This document shows, piece after piece, positions 27,605 to 35,694 of a stretch of DNA of 64,000 nucleotides (its first letter is position 1; every line of letters begins with the position of its first letter). Made by a program: the position numbers and the translations under genes. Below the pieces are notes generated by a model. That model had not been told where the DNA came from. It did no database searches and saw only the letters and a program-made list of their open reading frames with translations. Source of the DNA: Niabella agricola (GTDB lineage Bacteria > Bacteroidota > Bacteroidia > Chitinophagales > Chitinophagaceae); the NCBI RefSeq assembly GCF_021538615.1, contig NZ_JAJHIZ010000003.1, forward strand, positions 434,001 to 498,000. The letters are read 5' to 3'.

Positions 27605-27682
27605 TATATTTAATAAATAGAATAATATGGTTTGAAAAAACCGTTATACCAGGTGTGTTTTTCCCGGGAAGCTTCAGTATTA

Positions 27683-28021
27683 TTAAATAATAGCGGGTGG
27701 ACCTCTTAATGTAGCTTGCGCTGCAAAGCGATAACAAAGACCGGCAGTGGGTTCAGCCGGATACATATTTGCCGGCACAGATACAATCGACCGAATGAAC
27801 AACGCGGCCTCTAAAAAAGGCGTAGTACCTTCGATATTTATAAATCCGCAACTGTACTCAAAAGACCGGATGCTCTTCTCCTGTTTGCCTGCGCCGCTAA
27901 ACAGCTGATCCTTATGATGTGTAAAGGCGTCGTGAAGATAAATTTTCGGGGTAATGCTGATCATGAATATCACCAGTAATACCCAACCCAGAAAACGCTG
28001 TATTTTGTTCCGTTTCTTCAA
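27683..28021 (-). CDS. Small membrane protein with HDxFxxHKD motif and LRGPP tail
   Basis: 112 aa from a TTG codon complementary to 28019-28021; an upstream TTG at 28045 lies inside the -7 box and is rejected. A basic N-terminus and one membrane helix (WVLLVIFMISITPK) precede a putative metal-binding stretch YLHDAFTHHKDQ (three His and two Asp). A Cys sits in YSCGF, and the protein ends LRGPPAII. I know similar uncharacterised short proteins next to TonB receptors in Bacteroidota; I cannot name the family with certainty. Here it leads the operon with the TonB receptor (78 bp gap) and thioredoxin-like gene, so a role in metal sensing or handling at the envelope is a reasonable guess only. Confidence 0.65.
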   Translation of the reverse strand: MKKRNKIQRFLGWVLLVIFMISITPKIYLHDAFTHHKDQLFSGAGKQEKSIRSFEYSCGFINIEGTTPFLEAALFIRSIVSVPANMYPAEPTAGLCYRFAAQATLRGPPAII

Positions 28022-28042
28022 TGCCTTTTTGAATCTTCGTTG

Positions 28043-28072
28043 CAAAAATAGCGCTCTATTCGTTCACATCAA
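28043..28072 (-). promoter_or_regulatory. Promoter of the LRGPP/TonB receptor operon
   Basis: Minus-strand TTG (complement of 28070-28072), 19 nt, TATTTTTG (complement of 28043-28050). This is a full match to TTG-N19-TAnnTTTG. Start site near 28037, 16 nt before the TTG start codon at 28021. Confidence 0.7.
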
Positions 28073-28086
28073 AAAAAATGCGGTTT

Positions 28087-28698
28087 TTATTCAACCGTAA
28101 TCTGGAATACGCTTTCGTCTTCCAATATTCCCTCCAGTACATCGCCGGTTACGACTTCTCCTACTCCTTCCGGTGTACCCGTGAAAATGATATCCCCAAT
28201 ATTGAGGGTAAAATATTTGGAAACGTGTGATAAAATAGATTCGAAATTGTGGATCATTTTTGAAGAATTGCCGTGTTGTACCAATTCTTCATTTTTATAC
28301 AGCCCGAAATTAATGTTTTTGGTATTTTCGAAATCATTGACCGGTCTCCATTTACCGATCACAGCGGAATTATCCCAGGCCTTTGCCTTTTCCCAGGGCA
28401 ACCCTTTCTTCTTTAGCTCGTTCTGCAGGTCTCGCGCTGTAAAATCGATTCCCAGTGTAATGGCATCATAGTATTGATTGGCGTATCTCCGGTTGATATA
28501 CCGCCCGTTCTTGGATACCCGGATCACCAGTTCGCATTCGTAATGCAATTCATTGGTAAACTCGGGGTAATAAAATGGAAGGTGCGGTCTTAACAGTGCA
28601 CTTTTCGGTTTTAAAAATACCACCGGTTCCTCCGGAACCTCATTTCCCAGTTCCCTGGCATGCGCCGCATAATTTCGCCCGATACAAATAATTTTCAT
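28087..28698 (-). CDS. Fumarylacetoacetate hydrolase family protein
   Basis: 203 aa single-domain FAH-fold protein. It starts MKIICIGRNYAAHARELGNE and has metal ligands in LHYECELVIRVSK (Glu pair), LGIDFTARDLQ (Asp) and the C-terminal GDIIFTGTPEGVGEV. FAH members include oxaloacetate decarboxylases, acylpyruvate hydrolases and hydratases. The short, single-domain form most resembles acylpyruvase/oxaloacetate decarboxylase-like members. Located 25 bp downstream of pth on the same strand; no pathway neighbour points to a substrate. Confidence 0.9.
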   Translation of the reverse strand: MKIICIGRNYAAHARELGNEVPEEPVVFLKPKSALLRPHLPFYYPEFTNELHYECELVIRVSKNGRYINRRYANQYYDAITLGIDFTARDLQNELKKKGLPWEKAKAWDNSAVIGKWRPVNDFENTKNINFGLYKNEELVQHGNSSKMIHNFESILSHVSKYFTLNIGDIIFTGTPEGVGEVVTGDVLEGILEDESVFQITVE

Positions 28699-28723
28699 AA
28701 TACAGTAGGATTTATATCTGTCT

Positions 28724-29299
28724 TTACAACGTAAATTCTTTGCTATTTATTTCGTTCATTGCAGCTTCGATACCCTGAAATATGAATGTTTCAATGGCTG
28801 TTACCGCTTTCTCGATTTTCAGTTTTACCAGGGGTTCCTCCTCTTTTTTCCATTTCCCCAGCACAAACTCGGCCTGCATGCCTTTAGGAAACGTGTTACC
28901 AATTCCAAATCTCAATTTTGGGTACGCGGTAGTATTTAACAACGCCTGAATACTCCTCAATCCGTTATGTCCTCCGTCGCTACCTGCAGGCTTTATCCGC
29001 ATTTTGGATAAAGGCAGTGCTAAATCATCCAACACCGTCAACGAACGTTCCAATGGAATCTTTTCTTTTTCCAGCCAAAATTTAAGCGCTTTTCCACTTA
29101 AATTCATGTAGGTAGTCGGACAAATACAAATACCGGTACGGCCTTTTATCTTTACTTCTGCCACATATGCCAGACGGTCGTTTCTAAATTCCCCGCCATG
29201 TTTGTGAACAAATGCAGCGATGATATCAAAACCAATATTATGCCGGGTATGCGCATATTCATTTCCGATGTTTCCTAAACCTGCTAATAAATATTTCAT
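28724..29299 (-). CDS. pth: Peptidyl-tRNA hydrolase
   Basis: 191 aa from the ATG complementary to 29297-29299 (MKYLLAGLGNIG); a start four codons earlier is also possible. Cleaves peptidyl-tRNA released by drop-off. The key residues are in GLGNIGNEYAHTRHNIGF (Asn and catalytic His) and CPTTYMNLSGKAL, with the Asp in LDDLALPLSKMRIKPAGSDGGHNGL. Length is normal. It follows rplY on the same strand with a terminator in the 78-bp gap, a conserved rplY-pth neighbourhood in bacteria. Confidence 0.96.
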   Translation of the reverse strand: MKYLLAGLGNIGNEYAHTRHNIGFDIIAAFVHKHGGEFRNDRLAYVAEVKIKGRTGICICPTTYMNLSGKALKFWLEKEKIPLERSLTVLDDLALPLSKMRIKPAGSDGGHNGLRSIQALLNTTAYPKLRFGIGNTFPKGMQAEFVLGKWKKEEEPLVKLKIEKAVTAIETFIFQGIEAAMNEINSKEFTL

Positions 29300-29324
29300 C
29301 CCGTTTATCAAAAATATTAAAAAT

Positions 29325-29352
29325 AAAAAAACCTACATCAATTTGATGCAGG
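29325..29352 (-). terminator. Intrinsic terminator after rplY
   Basis: On the minus strand an imperfect 9-bp stem (29332-29340 with 29344-29352, one mismatch) and 3-nt loop is followed by seven T (29325-29331). It begins 26 nt beyond the rplY stop and should reduce read-through into pth. Confidence 0.7.
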
Positions 29353-29377
29353 CTTTTTTACGCTTTGTTAAAAAAAG

Positions 29378-29953
29378 TTATTTTTTAGCTGCCGCTTCTT
29401 CCTGTTTCAGCTGTCTTGTCATTACGATAGAAGCGATAGGAATACGTGGAGAGTTCAGAATTTCCATGTTTTCAGCTTTTACGTCTTCTACACGGATATT
29501 GCCGTTCAGTTCCAGGTTATCGATCGGTACTTCAATCACTTCTTTCAGATCTTTCGGAAGGGTTTTCACTTTCAGCGATTTGATCTTAGACACAAAGCGT
29601 CCGCCATCTTTAACCCCTTTAGCGCTTCCGGTGAATTTCAGCGGAATTGTCGCAATCACTTTTTTGTCATCTGTCAGTTCCAGAAGATCTACGTGGATCA
29701 GTTGATCGGTAACCTTGTCAAACTGCAGATCTTTCAAAATGCATTTGTAGGTAGCGCCGTCCAGCTTTATTTCAGCCAGCTGAAAATTAGGTGTATACAC
29801 CAGTCCTTTAAATGCTGCTGCCGGCGCACTGAAATTGATTTCTTTAGCACCCCCGTAAATTACAGCAGGCACAGCGTCCTGAGAGCGGATCTGGCGGGTG
29901 GCTCTTTTGCCAAATTCGGTCCTCAGTTGTCCTTCGATTGTAATTGTTTTCAT
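29378..29953 (-). CDS. rplY: 50S ribosomal protein bL25/general stress protein Ctc
   Basis: 191 aa, the longer CTC form of bL25. The N-terminal domain (MKTITIEGQLRTEFGKRATRQIRSQ) binds 5S rRNA; the C-terminal beta domain carries VIATIPLKFTGSAKGVKDGG and KTLPKDLKEVIEVPIDNL, with a short KQEEAAAKK tail. It follows prs on the same strand with a 21-bp gap, a typical prs-rplY-pth order in bacteria. Start ATG at 29951-29953 gives the standard N-terminus. Confidence 0.97.
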   Translation of the reverse strand: MKTITIEGQLRTEFGKRATRQIRSQDAVPAVIYGGAKEINFSAPAAAFKGLVYTPNFQLAEIKLDGATYKCILKDLQFDKVTDQLIHVDLLELTDDKKVIATIPLKFTGSAKGVKDGGRFVSKIKSLKVKTLPKDLKEVIEVPIDNLELNGNIRVEDVKAENMEILNSPRIPIASIVMTRQLKQEEAAAKK

Positions 29954-29974
29954 TTATGATATTGTTTTAATTTA

Positions 29975-30949
29975 CTATGGATTGGACGTTCTTAAATTGG
30001 AGTGTACAAACAAACTTGTAATACTCTTGTTTTCAAAAGCGTGTTTAATTGCAATTGCAAATAAATTGGCTACGGAAATCACCCGGATCTTGGGGGTTGT
30101 TCTCTGAAGCGGAATGGTGTTACACACCACCAGCTCATCCAGCACGCTGTTCTCAATATTTTCGTATGCGTTACCGCTCAAAATCGGGTGCGTGATCATG
30201 GCTCTTACACTCTTCGCTCCTTTTTCCATCAACAATCCCGCACTTTTGGCCAGCGTACCTCCTGTATCGCAGATGTCATCGATAATGACCACATTCCTGC
30301 CTTCCACATCTCCAATTACCCGCATGCTGGCAATTTCATTTGCCCGTTTCCGGTGCTTATCACAAATCACCATTTCAGCATTGAAATAGGAGGCAATTTC
30401 CCGGATCCGGTTTGTTGCTCCTACGTCGGGGGCTGCAAAGGTAAGGTTTTCCAGCTGTAATTGCTCTACATAAGGGATAAAAACTGCATGACTGTCCAGG
30501 TGATCCACCGGAATGTCGAAATATCCCTGGATTTGAGGAGCATGCAGGTCCATGGTAACAATCCTGTCAGCCCCGGCAGCCGTTAACATGTTGGCAACCA
30601 GCTTACTACCAATCGCCACCCGCGGGCGGTCCTTCCGGTCCTGACGGGCATACCCGTAATACGGCATTACCACGATCACTTTATAGGCCGATGCACGCTT
30701 AGCCGCATCGATCATTAAAAGCAACTCCATCAGGTTATCCGACGGCGCATAAGTACTTTGCACCAGGAATACATAATCACCACGAACGCTTTCTAAAAAA
30801 TTTACATAAATCTCTCCATCACTAAAACGTTGCGTATGAATCTGTCCTAACTGACAGCCATACTTCTGGCATATTTCTTCTGCTAACTGGCGCGATGCCG
30901 TACCGGCAAAAATTTTGGCTGTATGCATATTTATAAGCGGAGACTCCAT
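29975..30949 (-). CDS. prs: Ribose-phosphate pyrophosphokinase (PRPP synthetase)
   Basis: 324 aa enzyme making PRPP from ribose 5-phosphate and ATP for nucleotide and amino acid synthesis. Landmarks are QRFSDGEIYVNF, ASAYKVIVVMPYYGYARQDRKDRPRV (ATP-binding flexible loop), TMDLHAPQIQGYF (metal-binding His) and the PRPP loop VVIIDDICDTGGTL near residue 220. Start may be the listed ATG or the next ATG at 30928 (MHTAKIFAGTA), which looks more typical; I keep the longer one. First gene of prs-rplY, divergent from radC. Confidence 0.97.
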   Translation of the reverse strand: MESPLINMHTAKIFAGTASRQLAEEICQKYGCQLGQIHTQRFSDGEIYVNFLESVRGDYVFLVQSTYAPSDNLMELLLMIDAAKRASAYKVIVVMPYYGYARQDRKDRPRVAIGSKLVANMLTAAGADRIVTMDLHAPQIQGYFDIPVDHLDSHAVFIPYVEQLQLENLTFAAPDVGATNRIREIASYFNAEMVICDKHRKRANEIASMRVIGDVEGRNVVIIDDICDTGGTLAKSAGLLMEKGAKSVRAMITHPILSGNAYENIENSVLDELVVCNTIPLQRTTPKIRVISVANLFAIAIKHAFENKSITSLFVHSNLRTSNP

Positions 30950-31058
30950 TTGTTACTAAATGAGCGGCGAAGATATTAATAACCGCAGCAAAATTCCAAG
31001 CAAAATCCGGTCATTAAAAAAAATTTTTTGAACACGAAACATTCTGTAACTTGTATAG

Positions 31059-31751
31059 ATGAAAAACACCAACAGCATCCGGAACTGGGCGGAAGACGAC
31101 CGTCCGCGTGAGAGACTGATTGCCCATGGAGCCAGTGCGCTCAGCAACTCCGAGTTGCTGGCAATCCTTATCAACAATGGCACCCGCGAACAGTCTGCCC
31201 TGGACCTGGCAAAAGAAATCCTCAAACTCGGCGACAACAACCTGAATGAACTCGGTAAGCAAAGCATCTCAACACTCATGAAAATAAAGGGTATCGGTGA
31301 AGCCAAAGCAGTAACCCTTAGTGCCGCGCTGGAACTGGGACGCAGAAGGCAATCCGGAGCATTGCCCCAACGCCCCATGATGAACACCAGCAAACAGATC
31401 GGGGAATACCTGAGAAGCCGGCTGAAGGACCTGATGCACGAAGTCTTTGCCGTTATATTTCTCAATCAGAACAATGCCGCCATCCATTTTGAAGTTGTTA
31501 GTGAAGGTGGCATTACAGGCACAGTGGCAGATCCGCGCATTATTCTGAGAAAAGCGCTGGAGAAAAATGCTGTGGGGATTATCCTTGCGCATAACCACCC
31601 TTCCGGTAATCTTTCGCCCAGCAAGGCAGATGAGTACCTTACCATTAAGATCCGCGAAGCCGCAAAGTTCCTCGATATCCGGGTAATGGATCATATTATT
31701 GTAAGCGATGAAGGTTATTACAGCTTTGCCGACGAAGGAATGTTTGGTTAA
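31059..31751 (+). CDS. radC: DNA repair-associated protein RadC (JAB domain)
   Basis: 230 aa. The N-terminal HhH-like domain (about residues 15-100) has LISTLMKIKGIGEAKAVTLSAA, and the C-terminal JAMM/MPN+ metalloprotease-like domain has the metal motif HNHPSGNLSPSKADEYLTI and Glu in EVFAVIFLNQNN. This is the standard chromosomal RadC. Its real biochemical role is not settled in the literature. Divergent from prs across a 109-bp gap; next gene is separated by 122 bp. Confidence 0.96.
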   Translation: MKNTNSIRNWAEDDRPRERLIAHGASALSNSELLAILINNGTREQSALDLAKEILKLGDNNLNELGKQSISTLMKIKGIGEAKAVTLSAALELGRRRQSGALPQRPMMNTSKQIGEYLRSRLKDLMHEVFAVIFLNQNNAAIHFEVVSEGGITGTVADPRIILRKALEKNAVGIILAHNHPSGNLSPSKADEYLTIKIREAAKFLDIRVMDHIIVSDEGYYSFADEGMFG

Positions 31752-31873
31752 AAGCAACCGTATTTCCACATGCAGTTGAGCGGCTGGCACACTAACTTTT
31801 CCTGCCGCATACAGAAAACTAATAATTGTTCGTTTCTTATTACTTTCGCGGTTAATTCATAACCGTTTTTTAT

Positions 31874-33514
31874 ATGAGGCGAATATTCCTGGTTATTTCC
31901 ATTCTCGCATTGATCATTACTTTTCTGCTTTCCTGGTACATCAGCAAAAACTGGTACGTTGTATTTGGGGCCCTGCTTATCTTTTCCTGTATGGGGTATT
32001 ACGATATGTTACAAACCAAACATACCATCCGGAGGATTTACCCCATTTTTGGCCGCCTCCGTTACGTAATGGAAGAGCTGCGGCCCAAGATTTATCAATA
32101 TTTTATCGAATCGGATATCGATGGAAGACCTATCAACCGCATTGACCGGTCTACCGTATACCAGCGCGCCAAACTGGATAACGATACCATGCCGTTTGGC
32201 ACGCAACTGGATGTATATGCGCCCGGCTACGAATGGATCTGCCATTCCATTGCCCCTAAAAGCTTTAAAACCCTCGATCATAATCCGCGCGTGCTGTTCG
32301 GGAACAAGGATTGTAAGCAACCTTATAGCGGAAGCATTTTGAATATTTCTGCAATGAGTTATGGCTCGCTCAGCGCCAATGCAGTTGAAGCTATGAATGG
32401 CGGTGCCAAAATCGGCAACTTTGCGCATAACACCGGCGAAGGCGGCCTTAGCGACTTCCATCTTAAACAGGGAGGTGACATTATCTGGCAGATCGGTACA
32501 GGGTATTTTGGTTGCCGGGATGAGGAGGGCAATTTCGCGCCAGCGCTGTTTGCCGAAAAAGCCCGGATTCCAAATGTAAAGATGATCGAAATCAAGATCT
32601 CCCAGGGCGCCAAACCCGGGCATGGCGGCATTTTGCCGGCGGCTAAAAACACCCCGGAAATCGCCCGCATCCGGCATATCCAGCCAGGCACCACGGTAGA
32701 ATCGCCCCCCTATCATACGGCTTTTAACTCGCCAAAGGAACTCATCTATTTTATAAAACAACTACGGGAACTTTCCGGGGGGAAACCGGTAGGGTTTAAA
32801 TTATGCATTGGTCATAAAAGTGAATTCATTGCCATCTGCAAGGCCATGATCAGCCAGGACACCTATCCCGATTTTATTACGGTGGACGGCGGCGAAGGCG
32901 GCACCGGTGCAGCACCGCAGGAGTTTTCCAATTATGTAGGAGCCCCGCTGCTGGACGGGCTGGCCTTTGTAGATGATATCCTGCGGGGTTTGAACATCCG
33001 GCAGCATATAAAGATCATTGCATCGGGCAAGATCATGACGGGTTTTCATATTGCACGGGCTGCGGCACTGGGCGCCGATGCCTGTAACTGCGCCCGGGCG
33101 ATGATGCTGGCTGTGGGCTGCATCCAGGCCTTGCAATGCAATACGAACCGCTGCCCTACTGGTGTGGCCACGCAGGATCCCAAACTAACAAAAGGCCTCG
33201 TTGTGGAAGACAAAAAACTGCGTGTGGCCAACTATCACAAGTATACCGTAAAAACATTTGTGGAAATGATGGGTGCAGCAGGGTTAAGCAAGATGCAGGA
33301 TATTACCCGCTCGCATGTGTATCGCCGCATCAGTCTTACATCTATGTTCACTTTTGAGGAAATCTACCCTTCCATCCCTCCCGGCGCCCTCATCAAGGGA
33401 GCCATTCCGGAGAAGCATCAACACGATTTTGCGTACGCAGACGAAGATCATTGGGGATGGCCCAGTATCGGAAGCTGGAGCGAGGAAGGCACCAAGGATA
33501 AAGCCGCCGGTTAA
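31874..33514 (+). CDS. FMN-binding glutamate synthase family protein
   Basis: 546 aa. One or two membrane helices at the N-terminus (IFLVISILALIITFLLSWYISK and the following VVFGALLIFSCMG) precede a GltS-like FMN TIM barrel. The barrel shows MSYGSLSANAVEAMNGGAKIG, the flavin-binding GGEGGTGAAPQEFSNYVGAP and the cysteine cluster QCNTNRCPTGVATQDP typical of [3Fe-4S] binding. It has no glutaminase domain, so it may make glutamate from ammonia or act on another substrate. The membrane anchor is known in this subfamily. Stand-alone gene between radC and a repeat-bearing gap. Confidence 0.9.
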   Translation: MRRIFLVISILALIITFLLSWYISKNWYVVFGALLIFSCMGYYDMLQTKHTIRRIYPIFGRLRYVMEELRPKIYQYFIESDIDGRPINRIDRSTVYQRAKLDNDTMPFGTQLDVYAPGYEWICHSIAPKSFKTLDHNPRVLFGNKDCKQPYSGSILNISAMSYGSLSANAVEAMNGGAKIGNFAHNTGEGGLSDFHLKQGGDIIWQIGTGYFGCRDEEGNFAPALFAEKARIPNVKMIEIKISQGAKPGHGGILPAAKNTPEIARIRHIQPGTTVESPPYHTAFNSPKELIYFIKQLRELSGGKPVGFKLCIGHKSEFIAICKAMISQDTYPDFITVDGGEGGTGAAPQEFSNYVGAPLLDGLAFVDDILRGLNIRQHIKIIASGKIMTGFHIARAAALGADACNCARAMMLAVGCIQALQCNTNRCPTGVATQDPKLTKGLVVEDKKLRVANYHKYTVKTFVEMMGAAGLSKMQDITRSHVYRRISLTSMFTFEEIYPSIPPGALIKGAIPEKHQHDFAYADEDHWGWPSIGSWSEEGTKDKAAG

Positions 33515-33541
33515 AATGGCGATCCTTGCGGTTTAATATGA

Positions 33542-33621
33542 ACCACGAAGACTCAAAGACATAAAAACACAAAGAGAAACCTAACCTTTGTGCGCTTCGT
33601 ACCTTAGCGCCTTCGTGGCGA
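33542..33621. repeat. REP-like imperfect inverted repeat (CCACGAAG family)
   Basis: Left arm about 33542-33575 begins CCACGAAGACTCAAAGAC; right arm about 33586-33621 ends CGCTTCGTACCTTAGCGCCTTCGTGGCG in reverse orientation. Reverse-complementing the right arm gives CCACGAAGGCGCTAAGGTACG..., matching the left at most positions, with a ~10-nt loop. It lies in the 296-bp gap between the glutamate-synthase-like gene and the phosphohexomutase, which contains no other gene. This resembles the widespread Bacteroidota intergenic repeats; transcription-terminating or transposon-derived function is unknown. Confidence 0.65.
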
Positions 33622-33810
33622 AAACCAGACCGCCGTGCCTTTGCCCTTTCACCGTTGCGTGAAAAAAAACATTAAGATCCTTTGTGTTACCACAGCGGTT
33701 TTACCAGCCTAATGGAATCCTCCGCTATTCTTATAGCGCCCTCGCGGATTCCCCGCCTTGCGGTTTACTATCCACTGCTAAAAGGTAAAATTCGTTAAAT
33801 TGCTGATGCA

Positions 33811-35538
33811 CTAATTCAATTTCATATCCGCAATGATACCCTCAATTTTGGCATCCAGCCGCTGATCCACGGCATCAAACTGATCCGCGCTTTCCAATTT
33901 TTCCTTTACGCTGAAATAAAATTTAATCTTTGGCTCGGTGCCGCTGGGCCGGGCAGAAACCAGGCTGCCATCTTCCAGAGCAAACTGCAATACATTGGAT
34001 TTGGGGAGACGAATCTCAGTAACATCACCGGTATGAGGGTCCGTTGACTTACTGCTTTGATAATCCAGCACACGCACAACTTTAATGCCATTGATGGTTT
34101 TGGGAAGATGATTGCGGTAGTCCTGCATCATGGCTGCGATCTGCTGCTGACCATCCATTCCTTTTTTCGTAATGGAAATAAGCTTTTCTTTATAAAAACC
34201 AAACTTTATATAGAGCTCAATCAGTTTATCAAACAGGGTTTTGCCCTTGTTCTTTTCATAGGCCGCCATCTCGCAAAGCAGGGCCACCGCGCTTACGGCA
34301 TCTTTATCCCGCACCTTATCGCCGATCATCAGGCCAAAGCTCTCTTCCCCGCCGGTGATATAATATTCTTTCCCCTCTTTTTCACGGATCATTTCGGCAA
34401 TCCACTTAAAACCGGTCAATACCCGGTAACAGTGAACTCCGTAACCGGCAGCCAGGTCATCTACCATACCAGTGGTTACAATAGTAGTAATAATCATATC
34501 ATTGGGCCGGGCGATCCCTTTCTCCTTCCGTGCTTCCAGCAGGTAGTTAAATGCCAGTACCGCTGTTTGATTCCCGTTCATCAGCACCCAATCGCCATGG
34601 TTATTCTTAATACCAATACCCACGCGGTCGGCATCCGGATCGGTGCCCAGTAATATATCCGCATCCAGTTCCTTTGCCTTTGCAAGACCAATGCTCATAG
34701 TTTCCTTCTCCTCAGGATTGGGATAAGCTACGGTAGGAAAGTTACCATCCGGCGTCTTTTGTTCCTCTACAATATGCACATTTTTAAACCCAAAGCGTTC
34801 CAGCACCTGGGGCACCAGGGTGATTCCGGTACCGTGTATGGGTGTGTACACAATCTTAAGATCGCTTTGTTTTTCGATCACCTCAGGAAATACACTCAAT
34901 CCTTTCACCATTTCAATATACTGTTCATCGATTTCTTTCCCGATCAACGTAATATTGGCATCTCCCCCGCTCCATTGCACATCGTCAACCGAGGCGATCC
35001 CTTCCACTTCTTTGATCACATTTTTATCATGGGGAGGTACCAGCTGCCCTCCGTCATTCCAGTAGGCCTTATACCCGTTGTACTCTTTGGGGTTATGCGA
35101 GGCCGTGCATACCACACCGCCCTGACATTTCAGGGTACGGATCGCAAATGAAAGCTCCGGCGTTGGCCGCAGCGCTTCAAACAGGAATACTTTGATCCCA
35201 TTGGCCGCAAAGACATGGGCGGTGGTTTCTGCAAAGAAACGACTGTTATTACGGCTGTCGTGGGCGATAGCCACACGCACTTCTTCACCCGGGTAAGATT
35301 GCAACAAGTAATTGGCATACCCCTGCGTAGCCATTCCTACCGTATATTTATTCATCCGGTTCGTGCCCACTCCCATAATCCCCCTGAGCCCGCCGGTTCC
35401 GAATTCCAGATTCTGATAAAATGCATCGGCCAGCTCCTTCGGATCCTCCTGCTGAAGCCTTTCTATGCTGTCCTTGGTATCCTGGTCATAATTGCCCTGC
35501 AACCATCGATCCACTTTCTGCTGAATTGCGCTATCCAT
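33811..35538 (-). CDS. Phosphohexomutase (phosphoglucomutase/phosphomannomutase family)
   Basis: 575 aa, cytosolic. Catalytic serine is in CTASHNPKEYNGYKAYWND, metal site in LLGTDPDADRVGIGIKN, sugar specificity loop in ITGGEESFGLMIGDKV and phosphate-binding loop in SARPSGTEPKIKFYFS. The N-terminal insertion relative to E. coli enzymes and the total of 575 residues match the Bacillus PgcA-like/eukaryotic PGM2 branch. Interconverts sugar 1- and 6-phosphates, which feeds sugar-nucleotide synthesis. Stands alone between a repeat-bearing gap and a divergent lipoprotein gene. Confidence 0.93.
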   Translation of the reverse strand: MDSAIQQKVDRWLQGNYDQDTKDSIERLQQEDPKELADAFYQNLEFGTGGLRGIMGVGTNRMNKYTVGMATQGYANYLLQSYPGEEVRVAIAHDSRNNSRFFAETTAHVFAANGIKVFLFEALRPTPELSFAIRTLKCQGGVVCTASHNPKEYNGYKAYWNDGGQLVPPHDKNVIKEVEGIASVDDVQWSGGDANITLIGKEIDEQYIEMVKGLSVFPEVIEKQSDLKIVYTPIHGTGITLVPQVLERFGFKNVHIVEEQKTPDGNFPTVAYPNPEEKETMSIGLAKAKELDADILLGTDPDADRVGIGIKNNHGDWVLMNGNQTAVLAFNYLLEARKEKGIARPNDMIITTIVTTGMVDDLAAGYGVHCYRVLTGFKWIAEMIREKEGKEYYITGGEESFGLMIGDKVRDKDAVSAVALLCEMAAYEKNKGKTLFDKLIELYIKFGFYKEKLISITKKGMDGQQQIAAMMQDYRNHLPKTINGIKVVRVLDYQSSKSTDPHTGDVTEIRLPKSNVLQFALEDGSLVSARPSGTEPKIKFYFSVKEKLESADQFDAVDQRLDAKIEGIIADMKLN

Positions 35539-35694
35539 ATTTTCGAATCATTTTATTGAACTGAAGATAATTACTATTTTGATTTAAAATTTGAAATCAG
35601 CTTTTTTCCAAGAAAAATAATGGCGAAATCTTTGGGAATTGAATTTGGATGTATCTTCGTTTGCACTTAACCACAGATGGGTATTTAATTGCTT

